Positions 28,620-39,961 of a DNA stretch of 64,000 nucleotides are shown here, piece after piece. The DNA comes from Halodesulfovibrio marinisediminis DSM 17456 (GTDB taxonomy: Bacteria; Desulfobacterota; Desulfovibrionia; Desulfovibrionales; Desulfovibrionaceae): NCBI RefSeq assembly GCF_900129975.1, contig NZ_FSRG01000006.1, positions 430,636 to 494,635 of the forward strand. Reading direction: 5' to 3'. The position numbers and the translations under genes are program-made. The notes beneath the pieces were generated by a model, which saw nothing but the letters and a program-made list of their open reading frames with translations, had not been told where the DNA came from and searched no databases. Positions within the stretch are counted from its first letter, which is position 1, and every line of letters begins with the position of its first letter.

Positions 28620-29300
28620 TTACTCTCCTGTAACCTTAATTGTGCGGGCTGGAAACTCTTCAACCTGGTATCCGCGCTCATATGGAGAAACAAAGTTCGC
28701 CTGCTGATCTTCCGCAACACGCAGAACTGATGAAGCATGCATGACATACCGGTTGTTATAGCTCATACCTACAGAAAGGATTACAGCCTTATCCTCATCA
28801 CTTCCGGTCTTGTCATACAGCTGCGCACTCGAATTTTTGCTGGAACCGCGTCCTTCAAGAGTGTCCGCTCCAGAAGTACCGATAAGATGAGTGTCACTGC
28901 TTGCCTGCATGAGTTCACCACGGTCAGTTGAAACAGGGAGCGTCGCATAGCTTAATTGAATCATGTCTTCTTCACGCTGCACCGCAACCTGCAGTCCACG
29001 ACTAATTAACTCTGTATGCAGCAGACTGTAAAAACCTGTATCAAACGCACGGTCATTAAGCGGACGCATGTAAATAGGTTTACCCGCGAGATCAGGTCTA
29101 TCCTTAATGGCCTTTGCCACATGATTAGCTATTTCAGCTGCCCACTCGCTCCAATCATCAACCGCAACGTAGTCTTCGTAAACTACGGGCGATGTTGTAC
29201 GCGCAAATGTCGCCTTACGCCTCACTTTTACACAGCCTGCTGTTGCAAATACCAGAACAACCACAAGTGCAATTGTCCATATTCTTCTAACATTATGCAT
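28620..29300 (-). CDS. Putative lipoprotein partner of the FlgO-like protein
   Basis: A 226-residue protein with a lipobox (VFATAGC) at residue ~23, so it is probably a lipoprotein. The segment WAAEIANHVAKAIKDR followed by a beta strand PIYMRPL and FYSLLHTELISRGLQVAV recalls the FlgO/LpoB-like fold. The C-terminal part holds VILSVGMSYNNRYVMHASSVLRVAE. I recognise no enzyme. It is co-transcribed with and two bases ahead of the FlgO-like gene, which points to one envelope function. Confidence 0.7.
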   Translation of the reverse strand: MHNVRRIWTIALVVVLVFATAGCVKVRRKATFARTTSPVVYEDYVAVDDWSEWAAEIANHVAKAIKDRPDLAGKPIYMRPLNDRAFDTGFYSLLHTELISRGLQVAVQREEDMIQLSYATLPVSTDRGELMQASSDTHLIGTSGADTLEGRGSSKNSSAQLYDKTGSDEDKAVILSVGMSYNNRYVMHASSVLRVAEDQQANFVSPYERGYQVEEFPARTIKVTGE

Positions 29301-29400
29301 ATGCGCCTCTTCACGTTAATAGTACAAATCGTCCCCGAAGACGTTTTCTATCTACTTTTCGGAAGACGCCGCAGTATCTTTAATAAAGTGTTTTCACACA

Positions 29401-29431
29401 AAAAAAGGCCGGAGCAAATGCTCCGGCCTTT
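29401..29431 (-). terminator. groESL terminator
   Basis: AAAGGCCGGAGC(AAAT)GCTCCGGCCTTT with A-run on the left, giving T on the minus strand, 30 bp after the groEL stop. Confidence 0.92.
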
Positions 29432-29462
29432 AATAGCAAGATAGCTAGGAAGACTGTACTGA

Positions 29463-31121
<1,659 letters not shown>

Positions 31122-31148
31122 CTAAGAATCTAAAGAGAGGGAAAAATA

Positions 31149-31433
31149 TTAAGCGATAATTGCGAGAACGTCTTCTTCGCGCATTACGAGGAATTCTTCG
31201 CCGTCGATTTTGATTTCGTTGCCTGCGTATTTGTTGAAGAGAACAACGTCGCCAACTTTAACAGTCATAGCGATGGTGTTACCATTTTCAACACGACCTG
31301 GACCTGCAGCTACGATTTCACCGCGAGAAGGTTTTTCTTTGGCAGTGTCAGGAATGTAGAGACCGCCAGCAGTCTTCTCTTCAGCTTCAAGGCGTTTTAC
31401 CAGAACTCGATCGCTCAGTGGCTTCAGATTCAT
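31149..31433 (-). CDS. groS: Co-chaperonin GroES
   Basis: A 94-residue lid protein. [21 protein letters not shown] opens it, the mobile loop is [23 protein letters not shown] and the roof hairpin is [22 protein letters not shown] is nine bases before the ATG. It heads the groESL transcript, whose leader holds two inverted repeats. Confidence 0.98.
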   Translation of the reverse strand: MNLKPLSDRVLVKRLEAEEKTAGGLYIPDTAKEKPSRGEIVAAGPGRVENGNTIAMTVKVGDVVLFNKYAGNEIKIDGEEFLVMREEDVLAIIA

Positions 31434-31503
31434 AAGTATAAACCTCCAACATAATGTTACTATCTAAATTCTCAACTGACACATTGAAGAATGCCAGTCT
31501 CGT

Positions 31504-31557
31504 GCTTCACCTGTAATATTATTAAAAACAAGCATATTACGTTAAAAAAGGTGAAGC
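31504..31557 (-). promoter_or_regulatory. Long AU-rich hairpin in the groES leader
   Basis: GCTTCACCT (31504-31512) is the exact complement of AGGTGAAGC (31549-31557), with a second pairing GTAAT (31513-31517)/ATTAC (31536-31540) inside. It lies 71-124 nt before the groES ATG. No CIRCE (TTAGCACTC-N9-GAGTGCTAA) is present. Confidence 0.5.
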
Positions 31558-31578
31558 CACCAATTACTTTTAAATCAG

Positions 31579-31604
31579 ACTCGATGAAATTTGCTTCATC
31601 GAGT
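31579..31604. promoter_or_regulatory. Perfect inverted repeat upstream of groES
   Basis: ACTCGATGAA-N6-TTCATCGAGT is a perfect 10-bp arm repeat. It lies just downstream of a -10-like TATACT (minus strand, 31631-31636), so it would be an operator near the start site or a 5'-UTR hairpin. Confidence 0.5.
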
Positions 31605-31930
31605 TGCATACTTATTCAAAACTGTCAGGGAGTATAAATCGGTTTTCATGATTGAAAAGGGGGCAAAGTAATCTTTTTTCGCTCTTTTTCATTTTTTACT
31701 GAAAAAACAAAACGTTAAGCTTTTTATTTTTTCTACACTTTTACGCTACCTTCGCATTTTCCACTACTCTAGACTATATTAGAGCATGCTATTTCTTTGC
31801 GAACGGTTAGCAACATGAATCAATCAATCCCTTAAACAGGTGCACGGCTATAGCGTAAGCACAACAAACTCACAAGCATTAATCGTACGACATTGATTTC
31901 TGTCAGCATTTGCTAACGCTGAATACACGT

Positions 31931-33877
31931 CTACTTTTCAAATTGCGAAAGTTCTTCAGCGCGCGCTTCTGCTTCTTCCCAGCGCATCATGACGCTTTCC
32001 AACTCTTCAGCCAGTGCTTCAAGTCGGGCTGTTGTTTTCTCAAACTCTTCAGGGCTGTTAGCATACAGTTGTGGATCAGCCAGTTTTGTTTCCAAAGCCG
32101 CCTGCTCTTCCTCCATGCTCTCTAATTTTGCTGGAATCTCTTCCAGCTCATTACGGAGCATGTCCAATTCGCGCTGTTCATTATAAGAAAGTTTTTTTGG
32201 CTTAGCAGATTCTTTTTTCGGCTCAGCTTTTTCCTGAGCTGCTTTCTTATTCGCAGCTTTCTCGACTTCAAGGTCAGGACGCTGGCGAATCCAATCATCG
32301 TATCCACCGACATACTCATTAATGACACCATTGCCCTCGAAAGCGAGAGTTGATGTCACAACATTGTTCACAAATGCACGGTCGTGACTAACAATAAGGA
32401 CTGTTCCGGCAAACTCTACAAGCTGAGCTTCCAGCAATTCCAATGTTTCCACATCAAGATCGTTTGTAGGTTCGTCAAGTACCAGTACGTTGCATGGCTG
32501 GGTGAACAACTTCGCAAGCAACAAACGGTTACGTTCACCACCGGACAGTGTATTTACTGTCATGTTCATACGTTCTGGATCGAACAAAAAGTCTTTTAAG
32601 TAGCCGACAACATGTTTACGAACACCGGCAATTTCAACGGTATCATTACCATCTGCTACGTTGTCTCGAACGGACTTATTCTCATCCAACACATTTCGTA
32701 GTTGGTCAAAGTAAGCAACTTCAAGCTTAGTACCATCCTGTACGTTCCCCACCTGCGGAGTCAGCTCTCCAAGTAACAACCGTAACAATGTTGTCTTACC
32801 CACACCGTTCGGGCCGATGAGCGCAACCTTATCACCACGAGAAACAACCGTAGAAAAATCTTTAATAACTGGCTCAGACGCATCAGGATACGTGTACGTC
32901 ACGTGCTCTGCCTTCACCACAACTTTACCGGAGCGCTCTGCGGTCTGGACAGCCATGCCGACATTGCCGGAACGCTCACGCCGCTTAGCACGCTCTTTAC
33001 GCAAGTCCTGCAATGCTCGTACTCGCCCCATGTTACGAGTTCGACGTGCTTTGATGCCTTTTCGAATCCAAATCTCTTCTTCTTTGAGCTTCTGATCCAT
33101 GCGGCGCCATTCTTCTTCCTCCGCATGAAGCACCTCTTCCTTGCGCTCCAAGAATGTATCGTAATCACATGACCAGTCAGCAAGATGTCCTCGATCAAGC
33201 TCAACAATACGGTTAGCAACCTTACGCAGGAACATCCTATCGTGAGTAATCAAAACAAGAGACTTCACATAGCGCAGCAGAAATTCTTCAAGCCATGTAA
33301 TGGATTCCACATCAAGGTGGTTAGTCGGTTCATCGAGCAGCAACAAATCCGGCTCGGATGCAAGTGCTCGGGCAAGCATAGTGCGACGTTTCACACCACC
33401 GGAAAGGGATGAAAACTCAGCATCGGCATTCAGCTTCAGGTGGTTGATCACTGTCTGAATTTTCTGATGCAGTTCCCAACCGCCTTTTTCATCCAGCACA
33501 TGTTGTGCCTTGGACATAGCAGCCAAAGCAGCATCGGCATCGTTACCAGTATCGAGTAAAACAGATGCGTCATGGTATGCCGCTAACGCCTCGCCAAGCT
33601 GACCAATGCCGGAAGCAACTACGCTGTAAACATTGCCCGTAATATCTTCAGGCACTTCCTGAGAAAGCATTGCGACTTTCAAGCCCTGCTGACGTGCAAC
33701 CACACCGCTATCAGGTTTAATGTCGCCAAACATGAGCTTCATAAAGGTAGACTTACCCGCGCCGTTACGACCAAGCAGACAAACTCGTTGTCCTTCTTCT
33801 ATCTGCAAGCTCACACCGGATAAAAGTTCCGGACCACTCAGAGTAAGTGAAACATTCTGTATACTTAAAAGTGCCAT
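31931..33877 (-). CDS. uup: ABC-F ATPase, Uup-like
   Basis: A 648-residue protein with two ABC domains and no membrane segment. Walker A motifs are GRNGAGKST (~36) and GPNGVGKTT (~350); signatures are LSGGVKRR and LSGGERNR; each is followed by LLLDEPTNHLD / LVLDEPTNDLD. A charged linker between the domains and a C-terminal coiled coil (residues ~560-648, rich in Glu/Leu) are as in Uup, which acts on the ribosome and in DNA branch-related phenotypes. Divergent ABC-F members (EttA, resistance proteins) lack this C-terminal coiled coil. Confidence 0.88.
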   Translation of the reverse strand: MALLSIQNVSLTLSGPELLSGVSLQIEEGQRVCLLGRNGAGKSTFMKLMFGDIKPDSGVVARQQGLKVAMLSQEVPEDITGNVYSVVASGIGQLGEALAAYHDASVLLDTGNDADAALAAMSKAQHVLDEKGGWELHQKIQTVINHLKLNADAEFSSLSGGVKRRTMLARALASEPDLLLLDEPTNHLDVESITWLEEFLLRYVKSLVLITHDRMFLRKVANRIVELDRGHLADWSCDYDTFLERKEEVLHAEEEEWRRMDQKLKEEEIWIRKGIKARRTRNMGRVRALQDLRKERAKRRERSGNVGMAVQTAERSGKVVVKAEHVTYTYPDASEPVIKDFSTVVSRGDKVALIGPNGVGKTTLLRLLLGELTPQVGNVQDGTKLEVAYFDQLRNVLDENKSVRDNVADGNDTVEIAGVRKHVVGYLKDFLFDPERMNMTVNTLSGGERNRLLLAKLFTQPCNVLVLDEPTNDLDVETLELLEAQLVEFAGTVLIVSHDRAFVNNVVTSTLAFEGNGVINEYVGGYDDWIRQRPDLEVEKAANKKAAQEKAEPKKESAKPKKLSYNEQRELDMLRNELEEIPAKLESMEEEQAALETKLADPQLYANSPEEFEKTTARLEALAEELESVMMRWEEAEARAEELSQFEK

Positions 33878-34059
33878 ATATTATCTCCAAACCGAACATA
33901 CATAAAATTCAGGTCTGTGTTGTATATGCGAGAACAATAATTCGCAAGGAAGCAATGTATAGATGCTATTTTCTCCTCCTAAACAGCACATAGCCTTCTT
34001 GCTCCTTGGAATAACGAAAATTCGATGCTACATTCTCTACAAAAGGAGGAAGAAACACT

Positions 34060-34434
34060 ATGCGAGTGCAACCCATGGATGAACTCATAACCCTGCTTTC
34101 AAAACAGGCCGAGCAGATTGAAAAGCTTGAATCTCACGCAGCAACACTGGCTCACGACCCGCAGCAAATACAACGTTATCGCTGTATCCTAGAAGAAAAA
34201 GCTCGCCTGCTTTCTGGCCTTGCACATCTCTCGCAGCCCATAACAAAAAAAATGCCTCCAGAGAAAGCCACACCAGTACAACACATGCTGAACAGGTTCT
34301 CGCAAAGTGCCACAACATCCATGCGCATTGGCTCCCCCTTTTACATGTCCGCACTACTATACCCACAAGATCATCAGCCCGGACAGCCCAATGATCTTCA
34401 GCTGTTCATCCAACAACTTAAAGAACAAGAGTAA
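34060..34434 (+). CDS. Small coiled-coil protein of unknown function
   Basis: A 124-residue hypothetical with a strong ribosome site (AAAGGAGGAAG) about ten bases before the ATG, which is the best evidence that it is real. The first half (MDELITLLSKQAEQIEKLES) is helical with heptad-like leucines and glutamates; the second half is polar and proline-containing. No signal peptide or membrane segment. Not recognised. Confidence 0.65.
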   Translation: MRVQPMDELITLLSKQAEQIEKLESHAATLAHDPQQIQRYRCILEEKARLLSGLAHLSQPITKKMPPEKATPVQHMLNRFSQSATTSMRIGSPFYMSALLYPQDHQPGQPNDLQLFIQQLKEQE

Positions 34435-34712
34435 GTCTCCGACGGCGCTTGCCAGCGGGACTTTAAGAACCTGCCGGTAGAAAGGGTTCTTAAAAATCTC
34501 CAAAGACTTTCACTCGCGAGTTCAGCCCGTTGTTTTCACAACATCACGGCTTACGCTCTACTACCTTGCTAAAAATAAAAAAGGCTGCCCTAATTACATA
34601 GGACAGCCTTTTTTTGCTATTCAAGCCAGTAACGAGGTTCTTGAGCCGCCGGAGACAGACGTCGTAGACAAAAAGCGTCGCAGACCCGCCGGAGGCTTCC
34701 CCTTATGAAAGC
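34435..34712. other. Intergenic region with GC-rich repeat-like segments
   Basis: 278 bp without a gene. It contains GACGGCGCTTGCCAGCGGGA and, after the terminator, two copies of a CCGCCGGAG motif (34,650-34,695 region). Such CG-rich patches in an AT-rich gap look like dispersed intergenic repeats, but only one example is in the window. Confidence 0.4.
34577..34615 (-). terminator. Bidirectional terminator
   Basis: AAAAAAGGCTGCCCT...AGGACAGCCTTTTTTT, one mismatch (C-A) in the stem. It lies about 100 bp past the yajQ stop and between convergent genes. Confidence 0.8.
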
Positions 34713-35204
34713 TTAGTTTTTCATGTTTACGAACTGAAGCGGAATACCGTAATCGCCTTCACGAAGCATTGCGATTACAGCCTGAAGGTCATCAAGCTTT
34801 TTCCCTGTTACACGCAGCTGATCATCCTGAATCTGTGCCTGTACTTTAAGCTTGGACGCTTTGATTTCTTTCACCATTTTTTTGGCGAGATCTTTATCGA
34901 TACCCTCTTTAAGAACAACTTCACGCTTAAGTGCACCTTTAGAGGTTGGTTCCGAATCTTTAAACTCAAGAACCTGTGGGTCAACTTTTCGGCGCAAGCA
35001 GTGAGTTTTAAGCATTTCTGCCACTGCTTTCATCTTAAGTTCATCCGCTGCGAGGATACTGAGGCGTTTGTTACCCTTATCAAGACTGATTTCAGTTGTA
35101 GTGCCACGGAAATCGTAACGGGTTTCAACTTCTTTTTTCACGTTGTTCACAGCGTTATCAAGTTCCTGCAAATCAACTTTATTTACTACGTCAAAAGATG
35201 GCAT
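34713..35204 (-). CDS. YajQ-family nucleotide-binding protein
   Basis: A 163-residue protein with the full YajQ sequence pattern: [26 protein letters not shown], and the C-terminal [17 protein letters not shown]. YajQ homologues have two RNP-like ferredoxin folds and bind cyclic di-GMP in Xanthomonas; nucleotide or RNA binding is likely here. It begins 14 bp after the DEAD-box helicase stop with GGAG upstream, so it shares that transcript. Confidence 0.93.
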   Translation of the reverse strand: MPSFDVVNKVDLQELDNAVNNVKKEVETRYDFRGTTTEISLDKGNKRLSILAADELKMKAVAEMLKTHCLRRKVDPQVLEFKDSEPTSKGALKREVVLKEGIDKDLAKKMVKEIKASKLKVQAQIQDDQLRVTGKKLDDLQAVIAMLREGDYGIPLQFVNMKN

Positions 35205-35218
35205 TGTATAGTCTCCTA

Positions 35219-36658
35219 CTATGTCTGACTTTCGTCAGCTTCTTGAAATTTCTTTTCTTCTATTTTGAGCTTTTGAAGCTTACGCGGCGAATGCGGTTGC
35301 TTGATCGTGGTACGTGAAGCCGGACGCAGATCGAGCACTTCCTGCTTTGTCTTTTTCTCTGTCGGCTTCGAAATAATCCGTGCCTGAGACTGCGGACGTC
35401 CTGGCATTGTCTGCCGTGCTGGACGATTCCGCGGTGTCACCTGCTCCGCACTGAGCAACGTACCTTTTTTGCGAATACGCTGCGGACGCGGCTGTTTTTT
35501 CAACTTTGCCGGCTTTGCTGCTGTGCTCCGTCGCTGTGCACTGTAATCAAACTCGTCCATGTAGCAATATGTAATATCACCATCAAGAGCTCGTTCCAAT
35601 GTTTTCATCATTGGCGCATCTTCGGGTGAAACAAACGTAAACGCACTGCCAGTGGCACTTGCCCTGCCAGTTCTGCCAATTCTATGAATATATGTATCCA
35701 CCGTCGGCGGGAAATCGTAGTTAATAACATGAGAAACGCAAGAAATATCCAACCCGCGGGCAGCAATGTCTGTGGCAACCATGATTGCATACTTACCACG
35801 GCGGAACCCGCACATGGCTTCCTGACGCCTTCGCTGGCTCAACTTCCCTTGCAGACACGTTGCAGCAAAGCCTGCATTACCAAGCTGCCGCCACAACCGT
35901 TTAGCCCCGTGGCGGGTACGGACAAAAACGAGAAGCGATTGGAAATCCATTAAACGCAACATTGTCTTCAACAGCGGCGTTTTTAAATGCTGCGCGATCG
36001 GATAAATTGCGTGGGAAACACTAGCTACAGGCGCTATTGTGTCCACTTGAATATGCAGTGGACTGTTCATGGCCTCTTTTGCCATCTGCTCCAGCTCTTC
36101 CGGCATGGTTGCAGAGAAAAGAAGTGTCTGGTCACGTTGTTCAGTCAACTGCAAAATGTGTTGGATATCTTCGATGAATCCCATATCGAGCATCATATCC
36201 GCCTCATCCAGCACCAACATTTTTACAGTTGAAAGGTCGATAGATTTCCGGCGCACATGATCAAGCAGACGTCCTGGACAAGCAACAACAATGTCCACAT
36301 CCCCTTTAAGCTGCTGCCGCTGGGTGTGCAGTCCCACACCACCAAATATAGTGACGCAGCTTAAGTCTGTTTTACGGATCATCTGCTGAATATCAGAAAA
36401 AATCTGAACAGCAAGTTCGCGGGTAGGAGCAACAACTAGCGCACGAACGCCGTTACCGGAACTTGTGAGTAATTTGTGCAGTAAAGGCAGAACATACGCC
36501 AGAGTCTTACCGGTGCCTGTTCGAGCCAGCCCAAGTAGGTCATGCCCTGCTAGCGCGGGTGGAACTGCCTTATCCTGAATAGGAGTAGGCTCTATAAAGC
36601 CCTGAGCAGAAAGTGCATCCAACAACATAGGATGCATGGAAAAATGAGCAAAACTCAC
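35219..36658 (-). CDS. DEAD-box RNA helicase
   Basis: A 479-residue ATP-dependent RNA helicase. Motifs in order: Q motif [62 protein letters not shown] basic tail follows (residues ~370-479) rich in Lys, Arg, Gln and Pro, resembling RhlE-type helicases that bind rRNA. The start is a GTG at 36658 (reading [16 protein letters not shown]), supported by AAGGA seven bases upstream and by homologues starting with a similar xSFxxF; a longer frame to 36712 adds an unsupported stretch. Confidence 0.93.
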   Translation of the reverse strand: MSFAHFSMHPMLLDALSAQGFIEPTPIQDKAVPPALAGHDLLGLARTGTGKTLAYVLPLLHKLLTSSGNGVRALVVAPTRELAVQIFSDIQQMIRKTDLSCVTIFGGVGLHTQRQQLKGDVDIVVACPGRLLDHVRRKSIDLSTVKMLVLDEADMMLDMGFIEDIQHILQLTEQRDQTLLFSATMPEELEQMAKEAMNSPLHIQVDTIAPVASVSHAIYPIAQHLKTPLLKTMLRLMDFQSLLVFVRTRHGAKRLWRQLGNAGFAATCLQGKLSQRRRQEAMCGFRRGKYAIMVATDIAARGLDISCVSHVINYDFPPTVDTYIHRIGRTGRASATGSAFTFVSPEDAPMMKTLERALDGDITYCYMDEFDYSAQRRSTAAKPAKLKKQPRPQRIRKKGTLLSAEQVTPRNRPARQTMPGRPQSQARIISKPTEKKTKQEVLDLRPASRTTIKQPHSPRKLQKLKIEEKKFQEADESQT

Positions 36659-36867
36659 GGTACTATCCTTGAAAAACGATAATCGCAAAGCCCTCGTACA
36701 ACCCCATAACAATACCCATCTGCATCGCTAAGCGCAATGTTTTACCGTGTACATCGTATCAATTTACTTACGGAAACGCTTTCACTGCCTCATGATTTAT
36801 CTGGACACCAACATCCGCACAATGTATTGTTCATTATTAATACTAATTACTATTCTCTTTATGTATC

Positions 36868-37812
36868 ATGAACACTCTTTTTAATAAATTCTCTCTTTCA
36901 TTCGGACGGATGCGTTCCGACATAGAAATCCCCGGGAGTCCTGAACGTTGTCTTGCGCGTTTTGTTGCTGAGGATAAAGACGGAAACTTATGGCTTGTGG
37001 AAAAGCTTAAAGAAGCTCAAGCCAACTGGCGCAACACTGTGGGCACACTTCTTACGGACTTATGGAACGAAAATGTGCCGTTCATCCATGCCCCCGCCCA
37101 ATCAACCGATGGGCAAACTGTAGTAATCCATAATGACGTACCATACCAGATGACACCATTTATTATTGGTACCAATCTCCCAAGACCTGCCTACTGTGCA
37201 GATAAAGAGCGTGGTCGAGCCATTGGGGAGTTCATTACCTCACTTCAGGCCGCTGGGAAAAATATTGTAACGCCAACCTGCTCCACACCATCCTTGCCGG
37301 AGTATGTAGCAAAGATTGTAAGCACCATTACTAAACACAGACCAGATATGGCCAGTCAACTTAAAACGATCCTACCACATCTGGATACGTTCTTTGCAGA
37401 ACAGGACTCAATTCCGCTTGCATTGGCGCATGGGGATTGTCATCCGCTGAATATTGTTTGGCAGGATAAAGACATCGCAGGCGTCATTGACTGGGAATTT
37501 ACCGGAGAAAAGATTGTTCTCTATGACGCAGCCAACTGCATTGGCTGCGTGGGCATTGAACATCCTAACTGGTTGATTAACGGTCTCGTACCGGAACTAA
37601 TAGCAACGCTGTACACAAAGAATGAAGCTTTTGCTGCTAACATTCATCAGCTCGTTCCAACAATTCTGGCTCTTCGCTTCGCATGGCTCTCTGAATGGCT
37701 CCGTAAGAATGATACCGAAATGCAGGAGCTTGAATTAGATTATATGCGCCTGATAATTCGAGGCCGTGAAGAAATAGAGCGCTTCTGGAAACAAAGGTAC
37801 ATGAAAGGTTAA
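36868..37812 (+). CDS. APH-family kinase (homoserine kinase type II/aminoglycoside phosphotransferase fold)
   Basis: A 314-residue kinase-like protein. The catalytic loop LAHGDCHPLNIVWQ (HGDxxxxN) and metal-binding AGVIDWEFTG are intact. It lacks features that tell antibiotic kinases from metabolic ones, so the substrate could be homoserine, choline or a similar small alcohol. No good Shine-Dalgarno precedes the ATG at 36868. It reads toward msrA but with 78 bp between. Confidence 0.82.
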   Translation: MNTLFNKFSLSFGRMRSDIEIPGSPERCLARFVAEDKDGNLWLVEKLKEAQANWRNTVGTLLTDLWNENVPFIHAPAQSTDGQTVVIHNDVPYQMTPFIIGTNLPRPAYCADKERGRAIGEFITSLQAAGKNIVTPTCSTPSLPEYVAKIVSTITKHRPDMASQLKTILPHLDTFFAEQDSIPLALAHGDCHPLNIVWQDKDIAGVIDWEFTGEKIVLYDAANCIGCVGIEHPNWLINGLVPELIATLYTKNEAFAANIHQLVPTILALRFAWLSEWLRKNDTEMQELELDYMRLIIRGREEIERFWKQRYMKG

Positions 37813-37890
37813 GCTTTTTATCCTCCGGCTCATGCCCTGTTCTATTTTCGCTGTGCTAAACTTACGGTTGTATCTCAAAGGAGCGGAGTT

Positions 37891-38499
37891 ATGTTTACAT
37901 ATAAACCAACTCTTTTAGCACTACTTCTGGTGAGCGTTATGGGAAGTTTTACCTCACATGCGACTGCGGCGCCTAAAGCTTCTGCTGTTTTTGCAGGTGG
38001 CTGTTTCTGGTGCATGCAACCCGCGTTCGACAAAGTACACGGTGTACTTGATACCATAGTCGGGTACACAGGCGGCACAACAACAAATCCAACATATGAA
38101 CAGATAGGAACCGGAACTACCGGCCATTACGAGGCTATCAAAGTTATCTACGACCCTGAAAAAGTCACCTTTCAAGGGCTGCTCAAAATCTTCTGGCACA
38201 ACATTGACCCGCTCGATGCTCAAGGCCAGTTCTGTGACAAAGGTTCCACCTATCGAAGTGCAATTTTCTACGCAAACCAAACAGAAAAAAAAGAGGCAGA
38301 AGCCAGCAAAGAAAAGGTTGAAGAACGCTTTAAGCAGCCTGTGGCTACAATGATCATTAAAGCAAACGAGTTCTGGCCTGCAGAAGACTACCATCAGAAC
38401 TATTACCTAACAAACCCCATTCGATATAAATTCTATCGCTACCGTTGCGGAAGAGATGCCCGCCTCATGGAACTTTGGGGCATCGATTATACGCATTGA
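37891..38499 (+). CDS. msrA: Exported peptide methionine sulfoxide reductase MsrA
   Basis: A 202-residue protein with a Sec signal (MFTYKPTLLALLLVSVMGSF...ATAA) followed by the catalytic FAGGCFWCMQPAFD, where the first Cys reduces methionine-S-sulfoxide. GYTGG, GHYEAIKV and the C-terminal YHQNYY are standard. Being exported, it probably repairs periplasmic proteins. GGAG sits before the ATG. It ends in tandem hairpins. Confidence 0.95.
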   Translation: MFTYKPTLLALLLVSVMGSFTSHATAAPKASAVFAGGCFWCMQPAFDKVHGVLDTIVGYTGGTTTNPTYEQIGTGTTGHYEAIKVIYDPEKVTFQGLLKIFWHNIDPLDAQGQFCDKGSTYRSAIFYANQTEKKEAEASKEKVEERFKQPVATMIIKANEFWPAEDYHQNYYLTNPIRYKFYRYRCGRDARLMELWGIDYTH

Positions 38500-38505
38500 T
38501 AAAAA

Positions 38506-38532
38506 AACGCCTTTCTACTGTGAAAGGCGTTC
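38506..38532 (+). terminator. msrA terminator
   Basis: AACGCCTTTC-TACTG-TGAAAGGCGTT, directly after the stop. Confidence 0.75.
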
Positions 38533-38549
38533 TAACTACACGAAAAATA

Positions 38550-38584
38550 AGAAAGCTGGGAGCACACGCTTCCAGCTTTCTTTT
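38550..38584 (-). terminator. Terminator of the NYN gene
   Basis: AGAAAGCTGG(GAGCACACGCTT)CCAGCTTTCTTTT. It abuts the NYN-protein stop at 38589 and can stop transcripts from both sides. Confidence 0.7.
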
Positions 38585-38588
38585 AGAG

Positions 38589-39869
38589 CTATTCTTTTTC
38601 CTGCTTAAATGACATCCACTCAAACAGAAGTCTGATTTCATCACTACGCAAATCGAACTGAGTTCGGCTGCATAAGTCCTTTACGTTACGCATAAATGCC
38701 TTTTTCACTTCATCCAGTTCTACCACATCCTGTTCAGAAAGCGGGTAGCCACCGCGTGAAATGCCTACGAGAACAAAGTTAACATGCGCTCTGCCAACTG
38801 GCACGCCCGCTTCTACACACTTATCACGGACATTGCGTGATGTATTTGTGAGGAAGAAGCCGTTCTCATTTACTTCATCTACAATAAACTGAAGAAGTTG
38901 ATTGTAGTGTACAGGCATTAACAGTGGAACATCTGTAAGACGATGAACTCTGAGAGCAAAGTCGAACAATTCCGGATACTGTGTTTTAAATTCTGCTCGA
39001 ACACTCGTTTCTTCCGGCTCATCATGTCGTCCTGGATCATACACATATCCCGGAACAACATTTGATATTTCCAGCTCACCAAGTTCAAGCGCTTCTAAAA
39101 ATTCGCGAAATCTCCCGTAACCGAACCAGTCATGCCCTGCGTCCAGTTCTTTTTGGAGATTATGCGACAACTGCGCAAGAGGTACCGGAGAAGAAGAATC
39201 TTGCACCATCTTTTTAACAACATCAGACCCACGATTAATAATGTCTGTTGTGTCGGCGGTTGGTTTTTCCTCTTGTTCTGTCTGAGGCTGTGCCGGATAC
39301 TCTTCAAGCCCTTTTTCTTCAAGAGCTTGCTGTACAAACCAGTCTTCACGGATACGCCATGAGCTTGCTGCGGTATACGCTGGGGATGCATAGCCAACTG
39401 AAAGCACCAGAGTACGACGCGCATGCTCCTGCAATCTAATCAGAAGCGGCGTAAAATCCGCATCACCGGAAAGTATAATAAATTCATCAAAATGTGTTTT
39501 GTGGCTCAACGTATCCATCGCATCCATTACGAGATGAATATCTGCACTTGTCTTACCCTGATTAGTAAGAGGCGGGCAATCAATCACGTTAAATGCTGCG
39601 CGGATAAAAAAGGGCCTGAATTGATGATAACAGTGCGGATTGAGATAACAGCAACGCATTAAAATTCGACGGCGAACTCCTTCACCATACAACATACGTA
39701 CTGCATGAGTTTCCAACCACTTAAGCCAGCGCTGAGGGTTAGTTGCAAACACATGAGCCGCTGCTGGCTCTATCTCTTCCAAGCGCGTGTAGATATTGTC
39801 GAAGTCGACGAATAAAGCGCTATACACCTCCTCAAATCCATACTGATTTCGAAAACCTCTTCGATCCAT
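38589..39869 (-). CDS. NYN-domain (LabA-like) ribonuclease with C-terminal LOTUS/OST-HTH domains
   Basis: A 426-residue protein. Residues ~15-175 form a NYN/PIN-like nuclease domain with the expected acidic metal ligands: ALFVDFDNIYTR, KTSADIHLVMDAM and IILSGDADFTPLLIRL. Two LOTUS-like winged helices follow (~215-285 with VPLAQLSHNLQKELDAGHDWFGYGRFREFLEALELG, and ~305-390 with FIVDEVNENGF). LOTUS domains bind structured RNA, so it is probably an RNA-processing enzyme. The ATG has GAGG four to seven bases upstream. Monocistronic, opposite msrA. Confidence 0.88.
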   Translation of the reverse strand: MDRRGFRNQYGFEEVYSALFVDFDNIYTRLEEIEPAAAHVFATNPQRWLKWLETHAVRMLYGEGVRRRILMRCCYLNPHCYHQFRPFFIRAAFNVIDCPPLTNQGKTSADIHLVMDAMDTLSHKTHFDEFIILSGDADFTPLLIRLQEHARRTLVLSVGYASPAYTAASSWRIREDWFVQQALEEKGLEEYPAQPQTEQEEKPTADTTDIINRGSDVVKKMVQDSSSPVPLAQLSHNLQKELDAGHDWFGYGRFREFLEALELGELEISNVVPGYVYDPGRHDEPEETSVRAEFKTQYPELFDFALRVHRLTDVPLLMPVHYNQLLQFIVDEVNENGFFLTNTSRNVRDKCVEAGVPVGRAHVNFVLVGISRGGYPLSEQDVVELDEVKKAFMRNVKDLCSRTQFDLRSDEIRLLFEWMSFKQEKE

Positions 39870-39961
39870 ATTTTCCTCATTACGGATAGAAATAACAAAT
39901 CAGATTATAAAAGCATAACTCTAGTACGTATAGTGATACCTGCCCAACATAGAAATAGCAA

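Noticed and set aside
31434-31640. CIRCE/HrcA operator upstream of groESL
   Set aside because: The repeat is ACTCGATGAA-N6-TTCATCGAGT, which does not match TTAGCACTC-N9-GAGTGCTAA.
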